DNA from: Pseudonocardia hierapolitana
Lineage (GTDB): Bacteria > Actinomycetota > Actinomycetes > Mycobacteriales > Pseudonocardiaceae
Direction: 5' to 3'
Assembly (NCBI RefSeq): GCF_007994075.1
Contig: NZ_VIWU01000001.1
Coordinates: 3,038,001 to 3,102,000 of the forward strand
Length of the DNA: 64,000 nt
In this document: in pieces, positions 35,301-46,978 of the stretch
Layout: every line of letters starts with the position of its first letter
How positions within the stretch are numbered: the stretch's first letter is position 1
Program-made: the position numbers and the translations under genes
Notes under the pieces: generated by a model
What the model was told of the DNA's origin: nothing
The model's database searches: none
What the model saw: only the letters and a program-made list of their open reading frames with translations

Positions 35301-36486
35301 GCCACCGGACCCCATCGCCACGACGTTCGGCGGCGGCCGCGTACCAGCCGAGAAGATGCTGGTGCTGCCGGGACCGGACGGAACCCGAACGGTCCTCGCA
35401 CCGCACGGAACCTCTCTCCTGCGGCTCACCGCCCTCCCGAACCCCTACGTCGCGGCGGGTGAGCAACCCTGGCTGGGCATGAGCGACGACGGGCGCACGA
35501 TCGTCGCCACCGAGGGTCACCGGGACTACACGACGTTCGACCGCGCGGGGGGTGGACCGATCGGGCGGCTCGACGTGGCGGCGCTCGGCGGCGAGCCGAC
35601 GCTCGCTCCGACGGTGGACCACCGGCTCGCCCTGCGCACCCGTGCAGAGGACGGCTGGTCGATCGCCGAGTACGCGCTGCCCTCGCTGGAGCGGGTGCTG
35701 CGCGTGGAGTTGCCTTCGCGCACCAGCGGACCGGCATCGAGGGCGGACACCGACACGCTCCCCGACCGGATCTACTCGCTCGCGGACGGCCTGCTGACCG
35801 GGTGGGACAGGGCGACGGGTGCCCCGCTGGGGCCGCCGGTGGACCTCGCCACCACGCCGCAGCGCAGGCAATGGTTCATCGACACCTCATCCGTGCTCGA
35901 GGCCCGTCCCGGCCATCCCGGCGAGGTGGCCGTGCTGGGGCCGGACAACACGATCGAGCTGTGGGACGTCGGACGGGGCATCCAGCTCACCACCCTCCCG
36001 CAGGTCGCCGGCCGGCAGTCCTACGCGTTCGCGTTCGACGACAGCGGGTCCCGCCTCGCGAGCGCGACGAGCCATGGGGTGCTGGACGTCTGGGATCTCG
36101 ACCGCCGCGAACTGGTCGCCCCTTCCGTCCCGACCGAGGGCACGCAGGACCCCGTCGGGTTCACCGCCGATGGCATGGTGGTGACCTCCTCCCCGGGGGG
36201 TGAAAGCGGGGTACTCACGTTCTGGGACCCGGCATCCGGCCGGGCGAGCGGCTCGGTGCGGCTCACGCTCGGGGAGGACAACGAGGCCGAGGTCGTCGAC
36301 GGCACGCGGCTGGAGGTCGCGGGCGGCGACGGCTACACCGCGAAGTCGAGCGGGGCGTTGCCGATCGCGATGGCGCTCACGGCGCAGCAGTGGGCCGACG
36401 AGCTGTGCCACGTGTCCCGCCACCAGTTCACCGATGTGGAACGGGCCGCGTTGCCGTCCGGGAGCACCATCGACCCGCCCTGCTGA
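32353..36486 (+). CDS. Trypsin-like protease / nSTAND NTPase / beta-propeller multidomain protein
   Basis: 1377 residues, GTG start with a G-rich ribosome site. Residues 1-205 form a trypsin-like domain with all three catalytic residues: His42 (TCAHVA), Asp97 (GTGDIAVLRV) and Ser171 (GFSGSPVW). Residues 215-240 (CPYRGLEPFGEEHASFFFGRD) are the nSTAND1 signature. Walker A is GPSGAGKSS (256-264) and Walker B VVLVLDQFEEL (311-321). A helical region and a single membrane helix near 617-637 follow. The rest, about residues 690-1377, is repeats with VRMWDVAG, LRIWDV, IELWDVG and LDVWDLD, a WD40-type propeller. Such proteins are predicted signal-gated proteases in defence or stress response. No partner gene is obvious. 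Confidence 0.9.
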   Translation: MTTTQRDQAVPARVIVRVLDPAGEPVGAGFVIGEDLVATCAHVAAAAVRADPYDAQPPSQRIALDLPLLIESDADVPARVSAEVARWIPIAPEGTGDIAVLRVRDPLPEGARMPPLRRVDQLWDHTFRVLGFPAGMADGVWATGRFRGRQGTRWFQMQATAGEQPIVPGFSGSPVWDEESGAVVGMTVATDVAGTSTAYLIPIDLVLGVDPELLPCPYRGLEPFGEEHASFFFGRDADIGRLVDAVERQPLVAVAGPSGAGKSSLVRAGLLPRLRADGVQVAELRPMPGRPVAELVADVAALVPAGQDGRVVLVLDQFEELAATDPDAATELLERIGELVGGGRARAVLTLRSATLDDIRVPELANLLGSGTVLLPPMDRRQLRAAIVAPAERAPGLSFEPGLVDRILDDAAAEPGQLPLVESLLTELWARRDGGYLTLRAYEEAGGVAGVVATHAESVVAGFDPADGDRLRRLFTALAGPDRDGRFVRRPLRWGDVPADLRPLVLRLAAGRLVVVERAADGQETIQLAHQALIAHWPRLRDWLTEDRDFIAWRDQVGQQRERWEESGHDDGALLRGAALATALDRLPARTADVPAPDVEFVQRSRARQRREVRRWRIVTAVLGVITLAAGALAVVAVDRGNALGEQLDRANAELLAQTSLSRAPTDPVTSTQLALAAWRLDPGNAAARTALLRQYVAMRSVDGVIPAVTTESIIGFGLSADGRVMVVPENEGLVVLTGLPDGPVQRHTLPGAPPGLLRASVDPTGRYVATMDRTGVVRMWDVAGGGGPRFESAPPPGTPDSRVFGFAGDRLLWLEPVRGGADLRIWDVAAAAPVAHGLGTIMEPDVVGIVLTPDFTRAVIRLGDIEQPDVMRLTVRSLADGATLGTLPEHSALLAGAASAVLCQSPATGAGSAANRATAVVTGPDLATPQRRIPVDSYTCAGFRRTVTLDGRHRAERLGGPLDVDFVRIRDLSDGSAYDVTLPPDPIATTFGGGRVPAEKMLVLPGPDGTRTVLAPHGTSLLRLTALPNPYVAAGEQPWLGMSDDGRTIVATEGHRDYTTFDRAGGGPIGRLDVAALGGEPTLAPTVDHRLALRTRAEDGWSIAEYALPSLERVLRVELPSRTSGPASRADTDTLPDRIYSLADGLLTGWDRATGAPLGPPVDLATTPQRRQWFIDTSSVLEARPGHPGEVAVLGPDNTIELWDVGRGIQLTTLPQVAGRQSYAFAFDDSGSRLASATSHGVLDVWDLDRRELVAPSVPTEGTQDPVGFTADGMVVTSSPGGESGVLTFWDPASGRASGSVRLTLGEDNEAEVVDGTRLEVAGGDGYTAKSSGALPIAMALTAQQWADELCHVSRHQFTDVERAALPSGSTIDPPC

Positions 36487-36534
36487 GCGGGAATCCGGTC
36501 GTGTTCCGTCGGTGCCCCGGAGCACGATGGACGC

Positions 36535-37755
36535 GTGGACGTCGACGCCGCGCCCGCCCGGGGGCTCACCGCCTACCGCGCGGTCCTCGCCCTTCCCGGC
36601 GTCGGCGCCGTCACCGCCGTCTCCTTCCTGGCCCGCCTGCCCGCTTCCGCGGCGGCCATCACGCTCACGCTGCACGTGGTGCTCACCCAGGATCGGGGCT
36701 ATGCGGCCGCGGGCATGGTCGGGGCCGCGGCCACCGTCGGCATGGCGGTCGGGGCGCCGCTGCTCGGCCGGCTCGTCGACCGCCGCGGACTGCGCACGAT
36801 GCTCGGCCTGACGCTGTCCGCGCAGGCCGTGTTCTGGAGCGTCGCGCCGTTCCTCGCGTACCCGGCGCTGCTGGTGAGCGCCCTGATCGGTGGGCTGCTG
36901 GGCGTGCCGGTCTACTCGGTCACCCGGCAGTCGCTCGCCGTGCTGGTGCCACCGGAGCGCCGGAGGACCGCATTCGCGCTCGACTCGATGTCGGTCGAGG
37001 TCTCCTACATCATCGGACCGGCGATCGGTGCGCTGCTGGCGCTGCAGGTGTCGTCCGCCTCCGCGATGTGGGTGGTCGGGGCCGGGTGGCTGGTCGCGGG
37101 CGGTGCGCTCATGCTGCTGAACCCGCCCACCCACGCGGCGGGCACCTCGCGCACCGGGCCACCGCTGCCCGTCCGGCAGTGGCTCGACCTGCGCCTGCTC
37201 GGAGCCCTGCTGGCCACCACCGCGGCGGTGATCGTCGTCTTCGGCACCGAGCTGTCGATGATCGCCGGTCTCGAGCTCGGCGGGCAGGCAGGCTGGATCC
37301 CGCTCGTCAACGCGGTGTGGTGCGTGGCATCGCTCATCGGCGGGTTCGTGTACGGCGGGGCCCGGCGTTCCCTCCCCCTCCCGCTGCTCGTCGGTTGTCT
37401 CGGGGCCGCCGCGTTGCCGGTCGCGTTGGCCGGTCCGTGGTGGTCCTACGCACTGCTGCTCGTACCCGTCGGGCTGCTGATCGCGCCCTCGATGGCCGCC
37501 AGCGCCGAGACCGTCAGCACGCTGGCGCCCGAGCATGCGCGCGGGCTGGTCACCGGGCTCCACGGCTCCGCCATCACCATCGGCGCCACCGTCGCAACCC
37601 CCCTCGCCGGCCTTCTCGTCGACGTCGCCTCACCCGCCGTCGCGGTCCTCACCGTCGGGGCCGCCGGGCTGGGCGCAGCGGTGCTGGTCGGGATGCTCGT
37701 CCGCCCACGGCGGGAGGCACCCGTCACACCCTCAGCCGGTTCTCAACCGATCTAG
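36535..37755 (+). CDS. MFS transporter (12 helices)
   Basis: 406 residues, about 12 hydrophobic segments. Motif A is GRLVDRRGLRTMLG. The second half begins near RQWLDLRLLGALLATTAAV. It is like sugar-efflux/multidrug exporters of the YcaD/SET type in general shape; the substrate cannot be told. GTG start at 36535, 49 bp after the STAND gene in the same direction, and it is followed 15 bp later by the EEP gene, so the three may be co-transcribed. Confidence 0.88.
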   Translation: MDVDAAPARGLTAYRAVLALPGVGAVTAVSFLARLPASAAAITLTLHVVLTQDRGYAAAGMVGAAATVGMAVGAPLLGRLVDRRGLRTMLGLTLSAQAVFWSVAPFLAYPALLVSALIGGLLGVPVYSVTRQSLAVLVPPERRRTAFALDSMSVEVSYIIGPAIGALLALQVSSASAMWVVGAGWLVAGGALMLLNPPTHAAGTSRTGPPLPVRQWLDLRLLGALLATTAAVIVVFGTELSMIAGLELGGQAGWIPLVNAVWCVASLIGGFVYGGARRSLPLPLLVGCLGAAALPVALAGPWWSYALLLVPVGLLIAPSMAASAETVSTLAPEHARGLVTGLHGSAITIGATVATPLAGLLVDVASPAVAVLTVGAAGLGAAVLVGMLVRPRREAPVTPSAGSQPI

Positions 37756-37770
37756 GGAACACTCGGGTCG

Positions 37771-38814
37771 ATGACCGCATCGCCGGATCGGCTCGCCTCC
37801 GCCAACCCGCCGATCCCACGCGCGCGGGATGTCCGGCGCGGTCGCGGCACGGTCCGATACGTGGTCGCGGTCGTGTTCACGCTGATCGTCGCGGTGGCGA
37901 CGCTCCCGGACCTGCTGTTCGGGCTCGACCGCCGCAGCCCGTTCGTGCAGCTCGTGTCGCTGCGGCCGTGGATCCTCGGCGGGGTACTCGCCCTGCTCGT
38001 GCTGCTGCTCCTGGTGATGGTGTTCGAGCGCCGGGTGTGGCCGTTCGCCGCCGGTGTGCTGGCCGTGCTCCTGGTCGGCGGGGGGATGGTGCTGCCCCGC
38101 GTGCTGCCCGACGCCGACACCGTGCGCGGAGCCCCCTTCCGGGTGCTGGCGTTCAACACGTTCGAGGGCGAGGCCGACGCCGACCAGCTCGCCGCCCTGA
38201 TCGAGGAGCAGCAGCCGGACGCGGTCGCGATCAGCGAGTCCGGCAACAACTTCGCCGACAAGCTCACCCCTCTGGTCGAGCCACTGGGCTACCGGGTGCA
38301 CGTGTCCACCGACGACGGCGCCGACGACGACGTCGAGGAGGTCACCGCCGTCGTGTCGGACCAGCTCGGTGAGGTCGACGTCCGGGTCGGCGACGAGACC
38401 TCCGCCTTCCCCTACATCGAGGTGAGCGGTGGCGCGCTCGACACGCTCCGCTTCGTGGCGTTCCACGCGGTGGCCCCGGTGCCCGGCTCCGTGCCGGACT
38501 GGAACGAGGACCTGGCCCTGCTCTCCCGGTGGTGCGCCGGACCCACGCCTGCGGTGATCGCAGGCGACTTCAACGCCACCCTGGACCACTCCGCGCTGCG
38601 GGACGGCACCTCCGGGTGCGGGAACGCAGCAGCCCAGCGCGGCGCCGGGCTGATCCCGACCTGGGGGCCGAGCCCGAACCTGCGCCGCTTCGGTCCGCAG
38701 ATCGACCACGTGTTCGCCACGGACGGCATCACCGCCGAGACGTTCGACGTGCGCGACATCCCGGGCAGCGACCACCGCGCGATCATGACGACCTTGCGCC
38801 TCACGAACCAGTGA
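37771..38814 (+). CDS. Membrane-anchored endonuclease/exonuclease/phosphatase (EEP) family protein
   Basis: 347 residues. Three membrane helices at the N-terminus (VVAVVFTLIVAVATL, WILGGVLALLVLLLLVMVF, FAAGVLAVLLVGGGMVL). A DNase-I-like domain follows with LAFNTFEG (metal Asn/Glu region), IAGDFNATLDH (GDFN) and QIDHVFATDG plus PGSDHRAIM (the catalytic DH pair). The active site is extracytoplasmic by topology. Related proteins cleave phosphodiesters, including extracellular DNA or lipids; the substrate is unknown. The stop codon lies inside a 17-bp-stem terminator. Confidence 0.9.
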   Translation: MTASPDRLASANPPIPRARDVRRGRGTVRYVVAVVFTLIVAVATLPDLLFGLDRRSPFVQLVSLRPWILGGVLALLVLLLLVMVFERRVWPFAAGVLAVLLVGGGMVLPRVLPDADTVRGAPFRVLAFNTFEGEADADQLAALIEEQQPDAVAISESGNNFADKLTPLVEPLGYRVHVSTDDGADDDVEEVTAVVSDQLGEVDVRVGDETSAFPYIEVSGGALDTLRFVAFHAVAPVPGSVPDWNEDLALLSRWCAGPTPAVIAGDFNATLDHSALRDGTSGCGNAAAQRGAGLIPTWGPSPNLRRFGPQIDHVFATDGITAETFDVRDIPGSDHRAIMTTLRLTNQ

Positions 38815-38849
38815 GCGGTGACGAGCGTCGATCGCTCGTCACCGCTCAC
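38811..38849. terminator. Perfect 17-bp hairpin terminator overlapping the EEP stop codon
   Basis: GTGAGCGGTGACGAGCG (38811-38827) pairs fully with 38833-38849 around a 5-nt loop. It separates the EEP gene from the convergent asd gene and can act on both strands. Confidence 0.88.
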
Positions 38850-38856
38850 GAGGTGG

Positions 38857-39980
38857 TCAGAGGCTGATCGCCACCGTCTCCGCGATCTCGTAGGTGTTCA
38901 GGGCGGCGCCCTTGCGCAGGTTGTCGCCGCAGACGAACAGCTCGAGCGTGTTCGGGAAGTCCAGCGCCTGCCGGATCCGGCCGACCCAGGTGGGGTCGGC
39001 GCCCACCGCGTCGGCCGGGGTGGGCCACTGGCCCGCGGCGGGGTCGTCGCGCAGCACGATCGAGGGCTGCTCGGCGAGCACCTTGCGGGCCGCCTCGACC
39101 GACACCTCACGCGAGAACGTGGCGTGCACCGCGAGCGAGTGGGTGGTGACGACCGGGACACGCACACACGTGGCGGAGACCTTGAGGTCCGGGATGCCGA
39201 GGATCTTGCGCGCCTCGTTGCGAACCTTGAGCTCCTCCGACGACCACCCGTCGTCCTTGAGCGAACCCGCCCACGGCACGACGTTCAGCGCGAGCGGCGC
39301 CGGGAACGGCGAGTCGGCCGGGTCGAGGCCTGCGGCCGCCAGCGCGGCCGCGACGTCCCCGCCGCGCACGCCGACCGGCTTGTCGGCCAGGGCCGCGAGC
39401 TCGGCGTAGAGCCGGTCGATGCCTCCCTGGCCCGCACCGGACGCTGCCTGGTACGAGGCCACGACCAGAGCCTCCAGGCCGAACTCGCGGTGCAGCGCGC
39501 CCATCGCGGCCATCATCGACAGCGTGGTGCAGTTGGGGTTGGAGATGATCCCCTTCGGCCGCTCCGCCGCCTTTTCGGCGTTGACCTCGGGCACCACGAG
39601 CGGCACGTCGGGGTCCATCCGGAAGGCGCCGGAGTTGTCCACGGCCACCGCGCCACGCTCGGCGGCGATCGGCGCCCACTGCGCGCTGACCTCGTCGGGC
39701 ACGTCGAAGAGCGCGACGTCCACGCCGTCGAACACCTCGGGCGCGAGCGCCTGCACGGTGACGTCCTGCCCGCGCACGCGCAGCACCTTCCCGGCCGACC
39801 GGGGCGACGCCACGAGCCGGATCTCCGACCACGGCACGTTCTCGCGCGCGTCGATGATCTCGATCATCGTGGTGCCGACCGCGCCGGTGGCCCCGACGAG
39901 CGCGAGCACCGGGCCCCGCTCGTGGCGCCCGTGCTCGTGGCGGCCGTGCTGCTCATGGGCGAATTCGTCGGTCATTCCCG

Positions 39981-39984
<4 letters not shown>
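38857..39984 (-). CDS. asd: Aspartate-semialdehyde dehydrogenase
   Basis: 375 residues from the GTG at 39984 (or 372 from ATG 39975). It reduces aspartyl phosphate to aspartate semialdehyde, for Lys, Thr, Met and diaminopimelate synthesis. NADPH motif [12 protein letters not shown]; active-site Cys in [14 protein letters not shown]; catalytic His in [11 protein letters not shown]. The GTG overlaps the lysC stop by 4 bp (GTGA), so the pair is translationally coupled. Unusual: the first 25 residues form a His/Arg/Glu-rich extension ([15 protein letters not shown]) not needed for the fold. Confidence 0.96.
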
Positions 39985-41246
<1,262 letters not shown>

Positions 41247-41407
41247 CGCCGACCTCCTGTCCTGGCCGCGCGGCTGTCCCGACGCGGCCTTGGGGGCTCA
41301 TCACCGCAGGTGCGCGCACGCAGGGGACGTGCGCTCCGGGTGCTGGTCGGGAGCCCACCCTACCGGCCGGGGCTCGCGGCGCCGACCGGAATGGGGTACG
41401 CCACAGC

Positions 41408-42109
41408 TCACGGGCGGCGGAAGACCCACCATGGCGAACGGCCCAGCACCCCGGGCAGCCGCCGCGCCCGCCGCCGCGCGGGATCCGGTTCGGCGAGCCG
41501 GGCGATCAGGTCCGGCGGCACCCACTCCCGTTCCCAGCTCCGCGGCACGAGCCGTCGGTAGCCCGGCCCGAACCAGGCCCACCGGGGTGGGCGCGGCGGC
41601 AGGCCGAGCCACTCGCCGAGCGGCGCGAGGAAGGGCTGTTCGTCCGGGTCGGGCCGGTCGACGACGAGCGTGCGGCCGGTCCACAGCAGGTCGCGCCGCA
41701 CCGACGCAGAGGCGAAGACGGTGCCGAACGCCTCCGCCGCCGCCTCGAACAGCGCGCGGACGGCAGGGTCCGCGGTGGCGGCGTCCAACCGGACGTCGAG
41801 CTGGTGCGTGGCCATGGGGCCGATCCGCACGGGCCGCCGCGGCGTGCCGAGACTCGCGTGGAGGCAGGGCGGCTCGCCCGCCATGAAGAGCAGCGTGTCC
41901 GCATCGGCGTACGCCCGCACGAAGGCCGTGTCGCCGTCGCGGTCCAGCCGACCGCGCAGCGGTTCGGTGGCGCCGAACCGCCGGGGCACGGCCTGCGGGA
42001 GGTGCCGGCGGCAGAGCGCGAGCCAGCGCTCGGGCACGTCGGCCGGCTCGCGGCGGCTGTCGACGTACCACTGCAGACGCAGGACGTCGACGCGCTCCTC
42101 ACGAGCCAC
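41408..42109 (-). CDS. Conserved hypothetical protein
   Basis: 233 residues from GTG 42109. Soluble, Arg/Pro/Trp-rich, no signal peptide or membrane segment. Visible blocks: LQWYVDSRREPADVPERWLALC, RRFGATEPLRGRLDRDGDTAFVRAYADADTLLFMAG and PRSWEREWVPPDLIARL. I do not recognise the family; the RRFG-x-EP and W-x-x-RRLVPRSW patterns suggest a conserved actinobacterial orphan. It diverges from the helicase-associated gene (81 bp between starts) and follows the lysC-asd operon direction. Confidence 0.65.
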   Translation of the reverse strand: MAREERVDVLRLQWYVDSRREPADVPERWLALCRRHLPQAVPRRFGATEPLRGRLDRDGDTAFVRAYADADTLLFMAGEPPCLHASLGTPRRPVRIGPMATHQLDVRLDAATADPAVRALFEAAAEAFGTVFASASVRRDLLWTGRTLVVDRPDPDEQPFLAPLGEWLGLPPRPPRWAWFGPGYRRLVPRSWEREWVPPDLIARLAEPDPARRRARRLPGVLGRSPWWVFRRP

Positions 42110-42190
42110 GGCCCGCAGCCTAGGAGGGCCCTGTCCAGGGCGCTCCTGGAGAGGGTGGATCTGTCGGCGCACCGGCCTACCCTGCTGCTC

Positions 42191-44404
42191 ATGAGCGGGT
42201 CGGCCGGGCTGGCAGCGTGGCTCGCCACGCTGAGCACAGCGGAGCTGGAGGCGATCCTGCGCGCCCGGCCCGACGTGCTGCGCCACCCCGCGCCCACGGA
42301 TCTGGCCGTGCTGGCCGACCGGCTGGCGGCTCGGGCCTCGGTCAACCGGGCGCTGCCGGAGCTCTCCAAGCCCGCGCTGCAGGTCGCCGAGGCCCTGCTC
42401 GCCCTCGGCGGCTCGGCGTCGCGCGAGGAGTTGTACGCCCTGCTCCGGGCCACCGATGCCCCCGATGCGGTGGACGCCGCGGTCGCCGAGCTCACCTCGA
42501 TGGCGCTCGCGTGGTCGCTGAAGGGACGGGTGCGTCAGGTCGGCGGCTGGGGAGCGATCTCCCCGGATCCGCTCGGGCTGGGCCGCTCGGGCCGCAAGCT
42601 CTACGGCAGGCTCACGGCCGAGCAGCTCGATCGCATCGGCGCCCACCACGGCGTCCACGGGTTGGGGCGGGCCGGGATCGACACCGTCGTCGCCGTCCTC
42701 TCCGACCCGGGCGCGGTGCCGGACCGGCTGTCCAGGGCCGGTCCCCGGGTCGCGGAGGCGGTACGGCAATTGGCCTGGCACGGGCCCCGGCGGTCGGGTG
42801 TGCAGTTCCCCGAGCCCGGCGAGCCCGTCGAGCCACACGACGTGGCCCGCCAGCTCGCGCTGCAGGGGTGGGCGGTACCCACCGAGTGGGGCATCGCCGA
42901 GATGCCGCGGGAGGTCGCGCTCGCCGTGCGGGGGCCGGAGTACCACGCACCGTTCGACGCCCATCCGCCGTGCCCGGCCACCGCGCCCGTCGATCCCGGG
43001 CAGCTGCGCGCGGCCGGTGGGCACGCGGCGGTCGCGGCGCTGGATTCGGTCCGGTCGCTGGTCACGCTGCTGGACCACAGCCCGCTCACCACCGTGCAGG
43101 GTGGCGGCATCGGGGTCCGTGAGCTGCGGCGGGCGGCGAAGGAGCTCGGTTCCGACCTCACGGTCGTCCGGCTCGGGTTGGAGATCGCCGCCGCGGCAGG
43201 GCTCGTCGCGCTCGCTCGCGAAGGCCCGGCACGCACCAGCCTGCGGCGCGGGCACCAGTCGCCCGTCGGCGTCGCGCTTCCCACCGAGGTCGTCGACGAG
43301 TGGCTGGCGGCCGAGCCCGCCGACGCCTACGCCCGCCTCCTGCTCGCGTGGTGGCGGCTGCCGATGGTCCCCAGCCTGCGCGTCGACGAGTCGGGCCGAC
43401 CCGCGCCCGCCCTCGTGCGGGCCTACGGCCACCCGGAACACCTGCGGATGCGTTCCGGCGCCCTCGCCGCGCTGGCCACGCTCGGGGGGTGGGCCCGAAG
43501 GGCAGGGGGGCGGGAAGGACACGGCCCGGGCCGGGGCCTCGTCGACCTCGACGCCGTGCACGAGCTACTGGCCCACCGGGCCCCGTTGGACCGCGGCCTC
43601 CCCGATGACGCAGCCAAGCTGCGCGCCACCCTCGCCGAGGCCGAGCTGCTCGGCCTGATCGCCACCGGCGCGCTCACCCCACTCGGCCACGAGCTGCTCG
43701 CCGCCGTCCGCACCGACGAGCCGCACGCCGCGCTGCGCCGCGCCCTCGCGGGCGTCCTGCCGGCGCCCACCGGCACCGCCACGTTCCTGCCCGACCTCAC
43801 CGCGCTCGTCACCGGCATCGCGGCAGCCCCGCTCACACGGCTGCTCGACGCCGTCGCCGATGCCGAGCGCCGCGACATCACCTCCGTCTGGAGGTTCACG
43901 GCCGCGAGCGTGCGGCGGGCGCTGGACGCAGGCCACACCGCCGACGGGCTGCTCGCGGCGCTCGCCAGCGCCGCCGACCACCCGCTCCCCCAGCCGCTGG
44001 AGTACCTCGTCCGCGACGTCGCCCGCCGGCACGGTCAGGTCCAGGTGTGCGCCGTCGCGACGTGCGTGCGGGTAGCCGACCCCGCACTGGGCGCCGAGCT
44101 CGCGGCACAGCGCGGGCTCGCCCCGCTGCGGCTGCGCCCGCTCACCGACACGGTCCTGGTCAGCGATCGCCCGGCCGCCGAGGTCATGGGAGCACTGCGC
44201 TCGGCCGGCTACTCGCCGGTGGAGCAGGACGCGTCGGGCACCGCGGTGATCACCCGCGCTCCGGTCCGCCGGGCGCCCGCACCCGCGGAACAGCAGTGGA
44301 CGGGCAATCCGATCGACGTGGCCGCGCTCGCGGCCCCGGCTCACGGGCGCTGCGTAGGGACGGTCAGGGGATGCGTCGCACCAGGCGCACGACCACCGTC
44401 GTGA
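42191..44404 (+). CDS. Helicase-associated (XPB/Ssl2-like) domain protein without a helicase core
   Basis: 737 residues, mostly helical. N-terminal ASLNRALPEL-type segment and winged-helix-like blocks (ALQVAEALLALGGSASREELYALLR), and a C-terminal block (LPQPLEYLVRDVARRHGQVQVCAVATCVRVADPALGAEL, LRSAGYSPVEQD). This is the actinobacterial family annotated as helicase C-terminal/helicase-associated, Rv0862c-like, normally next to the XPB-like helicase gene. No Walker motifs are present and no helicase gene follows here. Its last 41 bp overlap the convergent small membrane gene. Confidence 0.78.
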   Translation: MSGSAGLAAWLATLSTAELEAILRARPDVLRHPAPTDLAVLADRLAARASVNRALPELSKPALQVAEALLALGGSASREELYALLRATDAPDAVDAAVAELTSMALAWSLKGRVRQVGGWGAISPDPLGLGRSGRKLYGRLTAEQLDRIGAHHGVHGLGRAGIDTVVAVLSDPGAVPDRLSRAGPRVAEAVRQLAWHGPRRSGVQFPEPGEPVEPHDVARQLALQGWAVPTEWGIAEMPREVALAVRGPEYHAPFDAHPPCPATAPVDPGQLRAAGGHAAVAALDSVRSLVTLLDHSPLTTVQGGGIGVRELRRAAKELGSDLTVVRLGLEIAAAAGLVALAREGPARTSLRRGHQSPVGVALPTEVVDEWLAAEPADAYARLLLAWWRLPMVPSLRVDESGRPAPALVRAYGHPEHLRMRSGALAALATLGGWARRAGGREGHGPGRGLVDLDAVHELLAHRAPLDRGLPDDAAKLRATLAEAELLGLIATGALTPLGHELLAAVRTDEPHAALRRALAGVLPAPTGTATFLPDLTALVTGIAAAPLTRLLDAVADAERRDITSVWRFTAASVRRALDAGHTADGLLAALASAADHPLPQPLEYLVRDVARRHGQVQVCAVATCVRVADPALGAELAAQRGLAPLRLRPLTDTVLVSDRPAAEVMGALRSAGYSPVEQDASGTAVITRAPVRRAPAPAEQQWTGNPIDVAALAAPAHGRCVGTVRGCVAPGARPPS

Positions 44405-44666
44405 TCACGAACCAGATGAGGGCGGCGGTGCCGTAGTTCAGCACCACCCCGAGGCGCGGGTCCTGGGGCAGGAACAGGTCGCTCAGGCCGAGGTTGAACG
44501 TGTCGGCGGCGTCCCGGATCAGCTGCGTCAGCCCGTTCTCCGGGTTGGCGCCGAGCAGCGTGAGCACGATGTGCACCACGAGGACGGTGACGATCAGCAT
44601 GCCGACGATCCGCAGCACGTTGCCGAGGGCGTCGATACCCCGCCGTGCCGTGCTCCCCACTGCCAC
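44364..44666 (-). CDS. Small two-helix membrane protein
   Basis: 100 residues. GTG 44666 is chosen because GGAGG lies 6 nt upstream and the protein then starts VAVGSTARRGIDALGNVLRIVG. Two membrane segments (GMLIVTVLVVHIVLTLLG and LNYGTAALIWFVITTVVVRLV) flank a loop with PENGLTQLIRDAADTFNLGLSDLFLPQ. This layout is widespread in actinobacteria; function unknown. Its 3' end overlaps the convergent gene. Confidence 0.8.
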   Translation of the reverse strand: MAVGSTARRGIDALGNVLRIVGMLIVTVLVVHIVLTLLGANPENGLTQLIRDAADTFNLGLSDLFLPQDPRLGVVLNYGTAALIWFVITTVVVRLVRRIP

Positions 44667-44730
44667 TGGAGACCTCCCCGGGCTCGTTGTACGCCATGCT
44701 CCCACGGGGCCCACCGGCATGCGCTACTGA

Positions 44731-46743
<2,013 letters not shown>

Positions 46744-46910
46744 TCATCCGCCACACCCGCGCTGCCCACAGGTGGCCGCGGGAACCACTCCTTCCCGAGG
46801 GGCGATCCCTCTCGGCAGAGGATTCGCGACCCTGCGGTGGGTGCCCGACCCGCCGATCGCGGGGTGGCAGCGGCCCGGCGTGATCGATCCCCCACGCCGG
46901 CCCAGCACCG

Positions 46911-46970
46911 ACCCGTGAGTGGTTACGAGTGCTCCAGAACCTGTACCAGTACCCGTAACCACTCACGGGT
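46911..46970. terminator. Bidirectional terminator after leuA
   Basis: ACCCGTGAGTGGTTACG (46911-46927) pairs perfectly with 46954-46970 (17 bp), around a 26-nt loop. It lies between convergent leuA and the oligopeptide operon and is followed by TTCTTCGTTCT. Confidence 0.85.
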
Positions 46971-46978
46971 TCTTCGTT

